This document shows, in pieces, positions 45,601 to 51,470 of a DNA stretch of 51,470 nucleotides (within the stretch, counting starts at the first letter, position 1; each line of letters starts with the position of its first letter). Both the position numbers and the translations under genes were made by a program. The notes below the pieces were generated by a model. It was not told where the DNA came from. It was given only the letters and a program-made list of their open reading frames with translations, and searched no databases. The stretch lies in the NCBI RefSeq assembly GCF_028290435.1, contig NZ_JAQGJV010000099.1, positions 1 through 51,470 of the forward strand, given 5' to 3'. Source of the DNA: Devosia sp. (lineage in GTDB: Bacteria; Pseudomonadota; Alphaproteobacteria; Rhizobiales; Devosiaceae).

Positions 45601-46600
45601 TCGTGGTATTGATCGGGCGGACGTCATCCGCCGTGCCCATCACGCCATCGGCGCCTGCAGTGACGGTGGCGCGTGTGAGCACCATGAAATTGGTCTGGCT
45701 GTTTGGATCATACAGGGGATCGTCGGGCTTGAGCGGAATGAATACCGTGCCGCTGCCGCCCTTGTTCACCAGATCGAGGCCATGATCGAAGAACTGGCCG
45801 AACAGCGTGAACCAGGAATTGAACGGCGCCGACAGGCCAGCGTCCGGCGCGACGTTCTGGATCTGCACGTTTTCGCCATCGAGCACGATGCCATTGACCT
45901 CGAGCAGGGCATCGAGCGCGCCACGGGCCGACGTCAGGGCCGTTGTTGCGTCGGCCAGCGTCGCTGCGGCGGCGTCTGCGGCTGCCGCAAGGCCCGCGTC
46001 GCCAGGATTGGCGGCGGCGGCGGCCGAGGCTGCGGCCGAAGCCACTTCAGCCAAAGTAACGGCGTCAAACAGCGGATTGATTGGCTGGAACGCGGTCAGG
46101 ATTTGCCCGGTGACGGCCAAAATCTGGTCTGCCGCTACAATTCCGGCGCTCCTGAGGGCCGTCATGATGGCGGCTGGATTGCTCAGCGTCTGGTCGACGA
46201 TCAGGTTGGAAATGGTGCGTAGGCTGGAGTCGACGACGATCGCGCCTGGATTGTTTGAGGGATTGTAGTTCGGCGCGGTGGGAACAGGAGCACCGGGACC
46301 CATGACCAGCGGCGTACCGTCGGCATTTCTGTACACCGGATCCAGCAATTCGGGGAAAGGATGGTCAGCGGCGCCCCACTGCTCCTGGCCCGGCAACAGG
46401 TTGTTGTAGGAGCCATCGACCGTCCGCAGCCCCAAACTGAGCGTATAGGCGGGCACCGAACCCACCTGTCCGGCCTCGCCCACACCATACAGTGGCGCAG
46501 CGTTCGGATCGTTCGGATTGGCAACATAAGCGGCATGTTTTTCGGCGATCTTGATCTGCTCCAGAATGAATTCCAGATCGCTCTTAATATAATTGGCCAT
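39635..46600 (-). CDS. Secreted animal-type haem peroxidase with RTX repeats (PehA/MopA-like)
   Basis: 2321-residue exoprotein without a Sec signal, as expected for type I secretion. Residues about 200-1000 form an animal-type haem peroxidase. The probable distal His is His273 in GQFFDHGLDL, a catalytic Arg lies in ARGRDAGVPSLN, and the proximal His is about His646 in RFGHSM. Three RTX blocks follow (about 1025-1130, 1540-1660 and 2035-2235), with a cadherin-like segment near 1475-1540 (RAPTDIQWNG) and an Asp-run linker containing one Cys near 2000. The last residues (NHTLTNQDFNL) fit an RTX secretion signal. Known relatives are PehA of Pseudomonas putida and the Mn(II)-oxidising MopA of Aurantimonas and Erythrobacter; which activity this one has is undetermined. 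A good AGGGGG precedes the ATG. Confidence 0.93.
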   Translation of the reverse strand: MANYIKSDLEFILEQIKIAEKHAAYVANPNDPNAAPLYGVGEAGQVGSVPAYTLSLGLRTVDGSYNNLLPGQEQWGAADHPFPELLDPVYRNADGTPLVMGPGAPVPTAPNYNPSNNPGAIVVDSSLRTISNLIVDQTLSNPAAIMTALRSAGIVAADQILAVTGQILTAFQPINPLFDAVTLAEVASAAASAAAAANPGDAGLAAAADAAAATLADATTALTSARGALDALLEVNGIVLDGENVQIQNVAPDAGLSAPFNSWFTLFGQFFDHGLDLVNKGGSGTVFIPLKPDDPLYDPNSQTNFMVLTRATVTAGADGVMGTADDVRPINTTTPFVDQNQTYTSHSSHQVFLRQYAVGPDGKPHATGNLIEGGGAEPGGMATWGEVKEQAKMLGILLTDQDVGNVPLLRTDQYGNFIPNAAGYAQVVIGIGADGIPNTADDLVISGTPAAPVSLVGALRIDHAFLADIAHNAVPSGLADGDIEVGLGNNSPNATPGYDNELLDAHFIAGDGRVNENIGLTAVHHVFHAEHNRLVEHTKEVVLASKDMAFINEWLDIDLTQTQVNAIPTNPAALSAYAATLTWDGERLFQAAKFGTEMQYQHTVFEDFARKIQPNIDFFVVPDGYHADINPAIVAEFAHVVYRFGHSMLTEQIDRLDASFTNDQISLIEGFLNPIEFDAGHTIADNIAAGDIIRGMTRQVGNEIDEFVTSALRNNLLGLPLDLATINLARGRDAGVPSLNAARREFFEVSSHAPELKPYDSWVEFAGNLKNEASVINFMAAYGLHSSITSETTIEGKRAAAMAIIFGVPQTILDNPATAANEARVIGVPLDAEAFLNGTGAWASNPTTGVTNTGLDNIDLWIGGLAEKILPFGGMLGSTFNFVFEVQLEQLQDGDRFYYLQRLDGMHFLSEMENNTFAKIISLNADAGHLPSDVFSTPGLILEIDRTKQWNPGLGETAGADGILLDDPNTVIDESADNLGNDPTGGSILTPLVIRNNPGTVGPDSNYLKYTGVEHVLLGGTDGNDILIGSEGDDTLYADAGNDRLEGGAGNDSYFGGDGDDIITDLFGDDIIRSGAGHDAINAGAGVDLIVGDAGQDFIVLGADLLDEAFGGVGNDFVLGSKTTEQTLGGEGDDWIEVGAWTGAVGDNFDDQFQADAVKGHDVFHGDGGFDEFVGEGGDDIWFGSLGRGKFDGMSGYDWTTYGDMNFAVDVDLARQILPGVPVLPANVALDTFTQVEGASGSTKDDVIRGTDVTAADVPTEGFRGSALDAEGRALIQGLQALLVGAGPDSFDAQGNFVGGNILLGSAGSDLMEGRGGDDILDGDKWLRVRIAVMSTFDANGPTGTTVLSYHDTMKTLVSQVLSGAINPGQLKIVRDITSDGVNSASDTDVALFSDIRANYSITANVDGSIRVEHLVPDGAGGFTPGGIDGIDTLRNMERLRFSDVEIDVPRAPTDIQWNGVTPNNTTLPGNGTIATLSALDPNGAGAFTYALLAGSSAGFTVSNGGTVARTGGTMGTNATYTLNVRVTDDTGLTRVETFTIRTGSNASDTITVTLTNDDIVYGGVAGNDILSGNAGNDTLFGQTGNDTLNGNGGNDVLLGQDGTDTLNGGIGNDTLIGGDANDIVNGGAGNDTIRYAFGDDTDTVDGGADIDTLEITGTGGGETLDVTFNGTALTVFEGGTIAGVESVTADLAGGTDTLVYTSAGPVTVDLNNGAASGFSFVSCIENVTCGSGTYTITGDCNNNTLLGLGGADTIEGGAGADAINGGAANDTIRGGSGSDTITQLATDGRDIIDGGTTALVAGRDTSSDTYVLTGVAAVEQFRIYTRAAWLAVAGNTAASLAAGTEIVITRNGTNNASVIAELDNIEEIQVNTTNVTANDGGGLNGGVSGGDTITVIGDFNLPNTSLNFSTITIDGNVGDDTVDISALSSAHRIVFRSNGGHDTIVGTLRPQDVIEFPDGMSADDFTSSTNASGVTTLTNGEHTISYVAEGDGPQVGGGDDDDDDDCDNDDDDDDDNGGYVPPANSGAPIVGTPNQDVLMGTSGADLIFGLDGKDYIVAGAGADVVRADEGNDFVDGGAGRDVIFAGNGDDDVFGGDDDDMIDGEAGNDRIFGDAGKDMIDAGTGDDDVFGGAGNDMFVGHIGDGNDKYDGGAGSDTLDFGSLTQAVSVDLGTGVGGRGSVVGGQSGTDTLYDVENITTGSGNDTIVASTAVNVMDGGDGDDMFVFGSVAAADGDTIRGFETGDTIDLSGIDANAGAAGVQSFTLVSGQAATAPAQIVITHESRDDGDYTIVSGNVNAQPDGDFRIEIAGNHTLTNQDFNL

Positions 46601-46645
46601 AGTAAACCCCCTGTCGCAGTCGACGTGTGCGCCTGACCGAGATGT

Positions 46646-46682
46646 GGCCTTCAGCCGGTAACTTGGGTTGCTGGCAAAGGCC
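46646..46682 (-). other. Leader hairpin upstream of the peroxidase operon
   Basis: GGCCTT (46646-46651) pairs with AAGGCC (46677-46682), with CAGC (46652-46655) and GCTG (46670-46673) pairing inside. It lies 46-82 bases before the peroxidase start in the 146-base gap shared with the divergent kinase gene. It may be part of the peroxidase 5' leader. No sure promoter elements could be assigned in this gap. Confidence 0.35.
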
Positions 46683-46746
46683 GGTTAAGATGACCTAATG
46701 TTGATCAGATCGACACGTGGGCCGAGCCCGGAAAGTCGAGCGAAGT

Positions 46747-48210
46747 ATGATGACTTCAGTCGCAGCGCCGATGTCCCCTAATGGGCCCAAAATGAATCGC
46801 CCTTGGGGACCGATCGCATGGTTGGCGACCCTGTTCCAAAACTTGGGCCTTTCAGCCCAATTCCTGATCGCCGCCGGAGCAGTGCTGAGTGTTGCAATGG
46901 GGGGCATGGCGGTGTGGAGCGCGGTGATCGTCTCGGAGACCGCCCTCAAGAGCGCGGCAATTGCCAGCTCTACCTTCATGGACCTGGTTATCGAACCGAA
47001 CGTGCAATCGCTCCTGACCAGCGACACGCTCTCAGTCGCGGCCCAGGACCAGTTGGACCGGGCGCTGGAGGAGGCTCCGCTCGACAACAGGATTATCTCG
47101 GTCAAGATCTGGGGGCTCGACGGCACGATAGTGTACAGCACCCACCGGGACATCGTCGGCCAGAAGTTCGAAACCGACGAAATTGCCCGTGCGGCCGCGG
47201 GGGAAATCGTGGCGTCCTACGACGTCATGGACGAGGACGACGACGAGGCCAGGTTTGAGCGCGAAACCGGCCTGCATGTCATCGAAGTCTATGCGCCTTT
47301 GCACCACTACGGCACGGGCAAGATCGTCGCGATCGGCGAGTACTACGAGAACGCCCAATGGTTCGAGGAGCAGCGCGACCGATCACGAGAGCTGACCTGG
47401 CTCGTGGTGGGCGGAACCACGCTGCTGACGCTGGGGGCGCTGTTTCTCATCGTCAAAAAGGGCAGCCGGACTATTGCCCTGCAAAGAGCTGAATTGCGGA
47501 TACGAGTGCGGGAAGCCGAAGCGTTGGCGCTTCAGAACGATCAACTCAGGCTGGCTGCAGAAAAAGACCGCCACGACGCGGTCGATGCGAACGAAAAGCT
47601 GCTGTCGAGTCTGGGGAGCGAGCTGCATGACGGCCCAATCCAGCTCCTCAGCGTGGTCGCGCTCCGGATGTCGATGTTTCGCCGCGCGATCGCAAGGTTT
47701 GGCCAGGCAGACGACCCATCGCTGGATACCGAGCGCATGGAACAGATTGCCAGCGAGGTTCTCGACAACCTGCGCAACATTTCGGTTGGATTGATCCTGC
47801 CCGAGATTGACGGTTTGTCGCTAGGGGCAGTCATTGAGCTTGCCGTGGTCCGGCATCGCCAGATAACGGGCGCTCAAGTGGTGACGCACATTGCAGATAG
47901 CGACGTCGAGGCATCGCGCTCGACCAAGATCTGCGCCTATCGGGTGGTTCAAGAATCTCTCAACAATGCGCACAAACATGCGGGAGCGGGCTCAGTCATG
48001 GTGACGTCTGCGGTGACAAACGAGTCGGTGCGCATCGCGATAGCGGACGAGGGGCACGGCATCACTCCAACGGAGATAACGCCTTCCTATCACCGGCTGG
48101 GGCTGAACGGGCTGCGCAATCGTGTCCATGCCCTAAAGGGGACGATCGAAATCGTATCGCCCGCTGTGGGGCAGGGCACATTGGTTATTGTAGAGTTGCC
48201 TCTGCAATAG
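46747..48210 (+). CDS. NarL-type sensor histidine kinase
   Basis: Membrane sensor kinase of 487 residues. One helix is at about 39-62 and another at about 218-240, enclosing a periplasmic sensor domain of some 155 residues with an acidic patch (MDEDDDEARFERE). A coiled region leads to a HisKA_3 domain with phospho-acceptor His294 in GSELHDGPIQLLS. The ATPase domain has the N box QESLNNAHKHAG, G1 DEGHGI and G2 GLNGLRNR. The ATG at 46747 was chosen; the frame extends to a GTG at 46717. It is divergent from the peroxidase operon and convergent with a NarL-type response regulator whose 3' end it overlaps by 26 bases; the two are probably partners. Confidence 0.9.
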   Translation: MMTSVAAPMSPNGPKMNRPWGPIAWLATLFQNLGLSAQFLIAAGAVLSVAMGGMAVWSAVIVSETALKSAAIASSTFMDLVIEPNVQSLLTSDTLSVAAQDQLDRALEEAPLDNRIISVKIWGLDGTIVYSTHRDIVGQKFETDEIARAAAGEIVASYDVMDEDDDEARFERETGLHVIEVYAPLHHYGTGKIVAIGEYYENAQWFEEQRDRSRELTWLVVGGTTLLTLGALFLIVKKGSRTIALQRAELRIRVREAEALALQNDQLRLAAEKDRHDAVDANEKLLSSLGSELHDGPIQLLSVVALRMSMFRRAIARFGQADDPSLDTERMEQIASEVLDNLRNISVGLILPEIDGLSLGAVIELAVVRHRQITGAQVVTHIADSDVEASRSTKICAYRVVQESLNNAHKHAGAGSVMVTSAVTNESVRIAIADEGHGITPTEITPSYHRLGLNGLRNRVHALKGTIEIVSPAVGQGTLVIVELPLQ

Positions 48211-48856
48211 ACCTCTCGGAAATCTCATGCCTTTGGGCATTCACCGCAACCTCGACGCGATTTCTCGCGTGTAGTTTTTGCATCAGCACCGTCATATAGC
48301 GCTTTACGGTTTTTTCGCTGAGGCTCAGCGTTGTGGCAATCTCTCGATTTGTCCTGGCGTGAAGCAACTGGCTGACGATCTGCTTTTCACGGACGTTCAA
48401 CCGCATCGGCGCATTGACGTCTGGACGGCCACGCGCCCGAAGCGCCAGCATCACCTGGCTAGCGTATTGCTGGGCAATGTAGAGCTCGCCATTTTGTGCG
48501 AATTGAATGGCCTTGAGCACTTCGTCAAAACTTGCCCCCTTAAGAACAAATCCCAATGCGCCAGCATCCAGCGCCCTCAGAGCTGAATCAAGACTCGAAT
48601 AGGCAGTGAACACGACGACCTTGGTTGTTGTGGTCTGCGAGATCTGCGTGATCGCATTGAACACTTCCCCCGGCATGCTGAGGTCCATCAACATGACATC
48701 GGGGCCCAGTAGCGTAGCGATGCTCGTTGCATCGCTTGCAGTGGCTCCAGTTGCTACCACATCAAAACCAGGTTCTGCCAGGAACACCATCCTGGCCCCC
48801 TCGACCACAATGGGATGATCGTCGACGATAGCGATGGTAGTCTTGCCGTCACGCAT
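48185..48856 (-). CDS. NarL/LuxR-type response regulator
   Basis: 223-residue DNA-binding regulator. The receiver domain (about 5-122) has the acidic pair in IVDDHP, phospho-acceptor Asp58 in LMDLSMPG, Thr in VFTAYSS and Lys in FVLKGAS. The LuxR-type helix-turn-helix (about 150-210) reads LNVREKQIVSQLLHARTNRE and LSEKTVKRYMTVLMQKL. It lies opposite the kinase gene and overlaps its 3' end, so the two mRNAs are complementary over 26 bases. The likely target is the peroxidase secretion operon, by position only. A palindrome (GTCAAAgtaatTTTGAC, 48940-48956) lies in its AT-rich upstream region. Confidence 0.92.
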   Translation of the reverse strand: MRDGKTTIAIVDDHPIVVEGARMVFLAEPGFDVVATGATASDATSIATLLGPDVMLMDLSMPGEVFNAITQISQTTTTKVVVFTAYSSLDSALRALDAGALGFVLKGASFDEVLKAIQFAQNGELYIAQQYASQVMLALRARGRPDVNAPMRLNVREKQIVSQLLHARTNREIATTLSLSEKTVKRYMTVLMQKLHARNRVEVAVNAQRHEISERSIAEATLQ

Positions 48857-49433
48857 TTCTTGCTCCGGAAGATTATCCTAGATTAAGAGGTATCATCTGC
48901 TTATCGATCGAATATATATGAGTAAATCTCTGGTTAATTGTCAAAGTAATTTTGACGGCTTGCATTCTTGAAACAACTGGACACCGTATTTTAGATCTCG
49001 TCCTCCCGCCCATTGCTAGCAGCCGGCGAGACAGGTGCCTGCATCAGTGATGCAACGTGACCTATAGATCAGTTCTTTGATATCGCCGGTTCGGGCTATC
49101 AAATGGGCTACTGTCAGCGCCGACGATCAGGTTCGTGGCGCGCTCGTATTGGCGGGCGGAGTGGAAGACGTTTCGATCCGCAGCTCCCTACGGCCATGGA
49201 CCCACCGCGTAGCGGCAGGGACAGGTGGGTGTTCCATGCCGGCGCAGCCCCAGGGTATTCGAACGCTGGGCAACCAACTATCTCGCTGTTGGCTGGCATG
49301 AGCACCTGTGGGCGCTGTATAGATCATTGGCCACCATCTGCGCGGGCCGGCAATGTCGTCGTAGCATCGAAATGAGCGCAGAATTCCAGCGCGGGAAGAC
49401 AATTAGTTGGTGCGGTTGCTGTCATTTGGCAAT
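48857..49433. other. Regulator promoter region and decayed DNA
   Basis: The first 130 bases are AT-rich and should contain the response-regulator promoter, including the palindrome GTCAAAgtaatTTTGAC at 48940-48956. From about 49000 on there are only short frames on both strands, none with a recognisable domain or good start signal. I see nothing else to support; it looks like remnants of former genes. Confidence 0.5.
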
Positions 49434-49571
49434 CTCGTTCTAGTTAACGATAGCTCAACTGGTGTGGTCCAACAGGTCGGCAGCCCGCTAGAACTTTACC
49501 AACACCCTCGAACCCAGTTTGTGGCCGGTTTCATCGTTTCACCGAAAATGAACTTTCTCGGCAGCGCGGCG
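49434..49571 (+). pseudogene. Fragment of a sugar ABC transporter ATPase (UgpC/MalK type)
   Basis: The frame reads VVQQVGSPLELYQHPRTQF then VAGFIVSPKMNFLGS, which matches the segment after the switch region in UgpC/MalK-type ATPases (typically QVGSPLELY then FVAGFIGSPKMNFL). The Walker A, signature and Walker B parts are missing upstream, and the similarity ends after about 45 residues, so only a remnant remains. It shows that a CUT1-type sugar transporter operon was once here. The minus strand at about 49600-49810 has another short frame-broken reading (NEVGKILIESDLGREEI) that I cannot identify. Confidence 0.75.
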
Positions 49572-49840
49572 GCTGCCGCCTCGATCTGCCTCGATCCAGA
49601 AGGGCAAAGCCGTGCCGAAGGCCGGTTGAATTCAGGGCGAATGTCGATCTGCCGCCACGCTGCCACATGGACCGGGGGAATGGCCGTCTCCTCGTTCCAG
49701 TTCCACCGGTAGAACGGCGAGGCTTGACCTGCTGCCAGTTTGCGTCGCTGACGATTTCCTCTCGGCCAAGGTCACTTTCGATAAGGATTTTACCGACCTC
49801 GTTGAGCAATTTGAAGTACCGGCACTCCTATAAGAGGAGA

Positions 49841-50086
49841 ATGGAACCCGAGCGCCGCAGGCAAGTCAGACATCCAGTGAAGATCAGCGCCACGCTGGTT
49901 GCCGGCAACGGACTTGACCGCATGACGGTAGCAATAACCGATATGTCCGACCTCGGCGCCCGCCTCGCATTTAGACCTTCCTTCCCACTCCATGGGGAGA
50001 TTTACATGCTGATTCCGGACAATACTCTGCAGCCTTGCCGCCTTGTGTGGCATCAGGACGAGCGTTTTGGCCTAAGCTTTCTTTAG
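49841..50086 (+). CDS. Small single-domain PilZ protein
   Basis: 81-residue protein that is a PilZ domain alone. Both c-di-GMP contact motifs are present: the basic motif in RRRQVRHPV (RxxxR type) and DMSDLGA (D-x-S-x-x-G). It should bind cyclic di-GMP in the cytoplasm and act on an unknown partner, commonly motility, exopolysaccharide or secretion. The ATG at 49841 is chosen because AAGAGGAG lies just upstream and the domain begins there; the open frame extends upstream through decayed DNA. It has no obvious operon partners. Confidence 0.8.
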   Translation: MEPERRRQVRHPVKISATLVAGNGLDRMTVAITDMSDLGARLAFRPSFPLHGEIYMLIPDNTLQPCRLVWHQDERFGLSFL

Positions 50087-50370
50087 CGGCCGCAGAGCAC
50101 TCGGGGCCATCCAGCAGTCGTCCCCCCGCCACCTCTCGCACTCGATCTATCAGTGATGCATCGCCCTGCGGGCGTGACGACGATTTTGCGCCTTTGGCGT
50201 TTCGCGAAATCAAGCTGGCGCAATTCTTAGACCGTTCCCCGTCCGCTTCGTGTCCGGCAGCGTCCCGCGTGACGATGTCCAAGAGGTGAAGATGAGCCCC
50301 AAAATAGCGCCGTCCTGCGGAACCTGCCGGCATCTAGCACATTGGGTGCGCAAAGAAGGTGCGACCCATA
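50087..50370. other. Gap between PilZ and transglutaminase genes
   Basis: No certain gene. An ATG at 50292 has a good AGAGGTGAAG before it and starts a frame MSPKIAPSCGTCRHLAHWV, but that frame runs on into the transglutaminase gene without recognisable features, so it may be a remnant or a short leader peptide. No terminator or operator was recognised. Confidence 0.4.
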
Positions 50371-51195
50371 ATGCAGATCAAGTCCGGATTCTCGCTGACC
50401 TACGACTGCCCACAGCCGACCCCGATGCTGCTGACCCTGAACATCCACCCATCGCGCCGTGTAGACCTGCTCACCCCGCAGTTATTGAGCTTCTCACCGG
50501 AGGTAGAGCCCTGGGAATATCTGGATGTTTACGGGAACGTCTGCACCCGAATAACCGCCCCGGCAGGTCAGTTGACGATCTCCACTGAGTTCGAGCTTTA
50601 TGACGCTGGGCTTCCTGACATTGTGCCCCTGGATGCTCGGCAGCACGATATCCGCGACCTCCCCGATGAAACCCTGATCTACCTCCTGGGATCCAGATAC
50701 TGCGAGACCGATGAACTGGCCAACATTGCTTGGAATCTCTTCGGTCAGACTCCCCCGGGCTGGCCGCGCGTCCAAGGTATTCTTGATTTCGTCCATCAGC
50801 ACATTGCGTTCGACTACCAGAAGGCGGACCGAACCCGGACTGCTTACGGTGCCTATATCGATCAGACCGGAGTATGCCGCGACTTCGCCCATCTGGCCCT
50901 GACCTTCTGCCGGTGCATGAATATTCCGGCCAGGTACTGCACCGGGTACCTGGGAGACATCGGAGTACCATTCAACCCGGACCCGATGGACTTCTCCGGG
51001 TGGTTCGAAGTCTACCTGGGGGGGCACTGGTATTCGGCGGACGCTCGCCACAATGAACCGCGAATTGGGAGAATCCTGATGGCCAGAGGGCGCGATGCTA
51101 CGGATGTTGCGCTGTCCACTCAATTTGGCCCCGCGACCCTCTCGAGCTTTTCCGTCACAACCTACCAGATGCCTGATCCGATCGGACAGCGTTGA
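50371..51195 (+). CDS. Transglutaminase-like cysteine protease family protein
   Basis: 274 residues, no signal peptide. The N-terminal half (about 1-130) is the beta-rich bacterial transglutaminase-like N-domain. The catalytic core has Cys in TGVCRDFAHLAL and the His/Asp region in WYSADARHNEPRIGRI, the Cys-His-Asp triad of the family. Such proteins are widespread in alphaproteobacteria and are thought to act as peptidases or amidases; a substrate is not known. The ATG at 50371 has AAGG about eleven bases upstream; a GTG at 50359 is in the same frame. Confidence 0.88.
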   Translation: MQIKSGFSLTYDCPQPTPMLLTLNIHPSRRVDLLTPQLLSFSPEVEPWEYLDVYGNVCTRITAPAGQLTISTEFELYDAGLPDIVPLDARQHDIRDLPDETLIYLLGSRYCETDELANIAWNLFGQTPPGWPRVQGILDFVHQHIAFDYQKADRTRTAYGAYIDQTGVCRDFAHLALTFCRCMNIPARYCTGYLGDIGVPFNPDPMDFSGWFEVYLGGHWYSADARHNEPRIGRILMARGRDATDVALSTQFGPATLSSFSVTTYQMPDPIGQR

Positions 51196-51380
51196 GCGAT
51201 CATCGACCCTCGACAAGCGGCCTGTAACCGAGCTGCGGTCGCGGGCATCCAATGAGAAGTGATGCTCGCGCGCGCAGTGCCGCCTCCTTCATCGGACCGA
51301 CTCAAATCGCGCCTCGTTTCGGGAGCATGAGTGAACCAGTATTCCCTCCAGCCCGTATCTAAGTGGAACAGGAGCGCAGC

Positions 51381-51470
51381 ATGGCATCGCGGAAAATGGC
51401 CTGGGTCACCGGCGCGGGAACCGGCATCGGCCGGGAAGTTGCCCGGCGCCTTGCATTGGATGGCTGGCAG
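51381..51470 (+). CDS. Short-chain dehydrogenase/reductase, N-terminal part only
   Basis: The window ends 30 codons into this gene. The peptide contains the SDR cofactor motif TGAGTGIG (about residues 10-17) followed by REVARRLALDGW, the usual first helix. AGGAGCG lies eight bases before the ATG. The substrate cannot be inferred. The gap of about 185 bases before it shows no recognised element. Confidence 0.85.
   Translation, partial: MASRKMAWVTGAGTGIGREVARRLALDGWQ

Noticed and set aside
50250..50588. 112-codon frame overlapping the transglutaminase start
   Set aside because: Good Shine-Dalgarno-like sequence before an internal ATG, but the product is Pro/Arg-rich out-of-frame sequence once inside the transglutaminase gene.

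Overview
The window looks like a chromosomal segment of an alphaproteobacterium of the order Hyphomicrobiales (Rhizobiales), most likely a Devosia-like genus. This is an inference from GC-rich codon use, a PstA with the extended N-terminal domain common in alphaproteobacteria, short palindromic repeats of the type seen between rhizobial genes, and overall gene content. No rRNA gene is present to confirm it.

Layout. 1-3853: the end of a phosphate uptake and signalling operon (pstC tail, pstA, pstB, phoU, phoB). 3871-7250: a GntR-family regulator divergent from a dihydrodipicolinate-synthase-family aldolase and a GMC oxidoreductase. 7247-15866 (minus strand): a family-5 (dipeptide/oligosaccharide type) ABC importer, a GH51 alpha-L-arabinofuranosidase and a winged-helix regulator; similar palindromes over two promoters suggest one regulator controls the enzyme and itself. 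15982-19086: small exported proteins of unknown function and a double-DUF3592 membrane protein. 19110-25333: aldo/keto reductase, SDR and TetR regulator, divergent from a two-gene heterodimeric ABC exporter. 25382-26021: a TOBE (molybdate-binding type) protein and a DUF6314-like protein.

26025-33450 is the most striking part. metE (B12-independent methionine synthase) and nrdA-nrdB (B12-independent ribonucleotide reductase) are divergent, and each has its own cobalamin riboswitch. The NrdB has Phe in place of the radical Tyr and Glu in place of the first Asp ligand, with the metal-ligand spacing of the chlamydial class Ic (Mn/Fe) enzyme. The nrd promoter also carries a strong NrdR box and a weak partner 32 bp upstream. 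The nrd riboswitch contains a palindromic repeat inside one of its peripheral helices, and its expression platform can sequester the Shine-Dalgarno sequence.

33457-34170: a DoxX-family protein and a CAU-anticodon tRNA. 34335-46600 (minus strand): a type I secretion operon made of a 2321-residue animal-haem-peroxidase/RTX exoprotein, the ABC exporter, a second RTX protein with an apparent membrane anchor, and the HlyD-type adaptor. A NarL-type histidine kinase is divergent from it, and its likely response regulator is convergent with the kinase, their 3' ends overlapping. 48857-49840 is mostly decayed DNA with a fragment of a sugar ABC ATPase. The window ends with a small PilZ protein, a transglutaminase-like protein and the start of an SDR.
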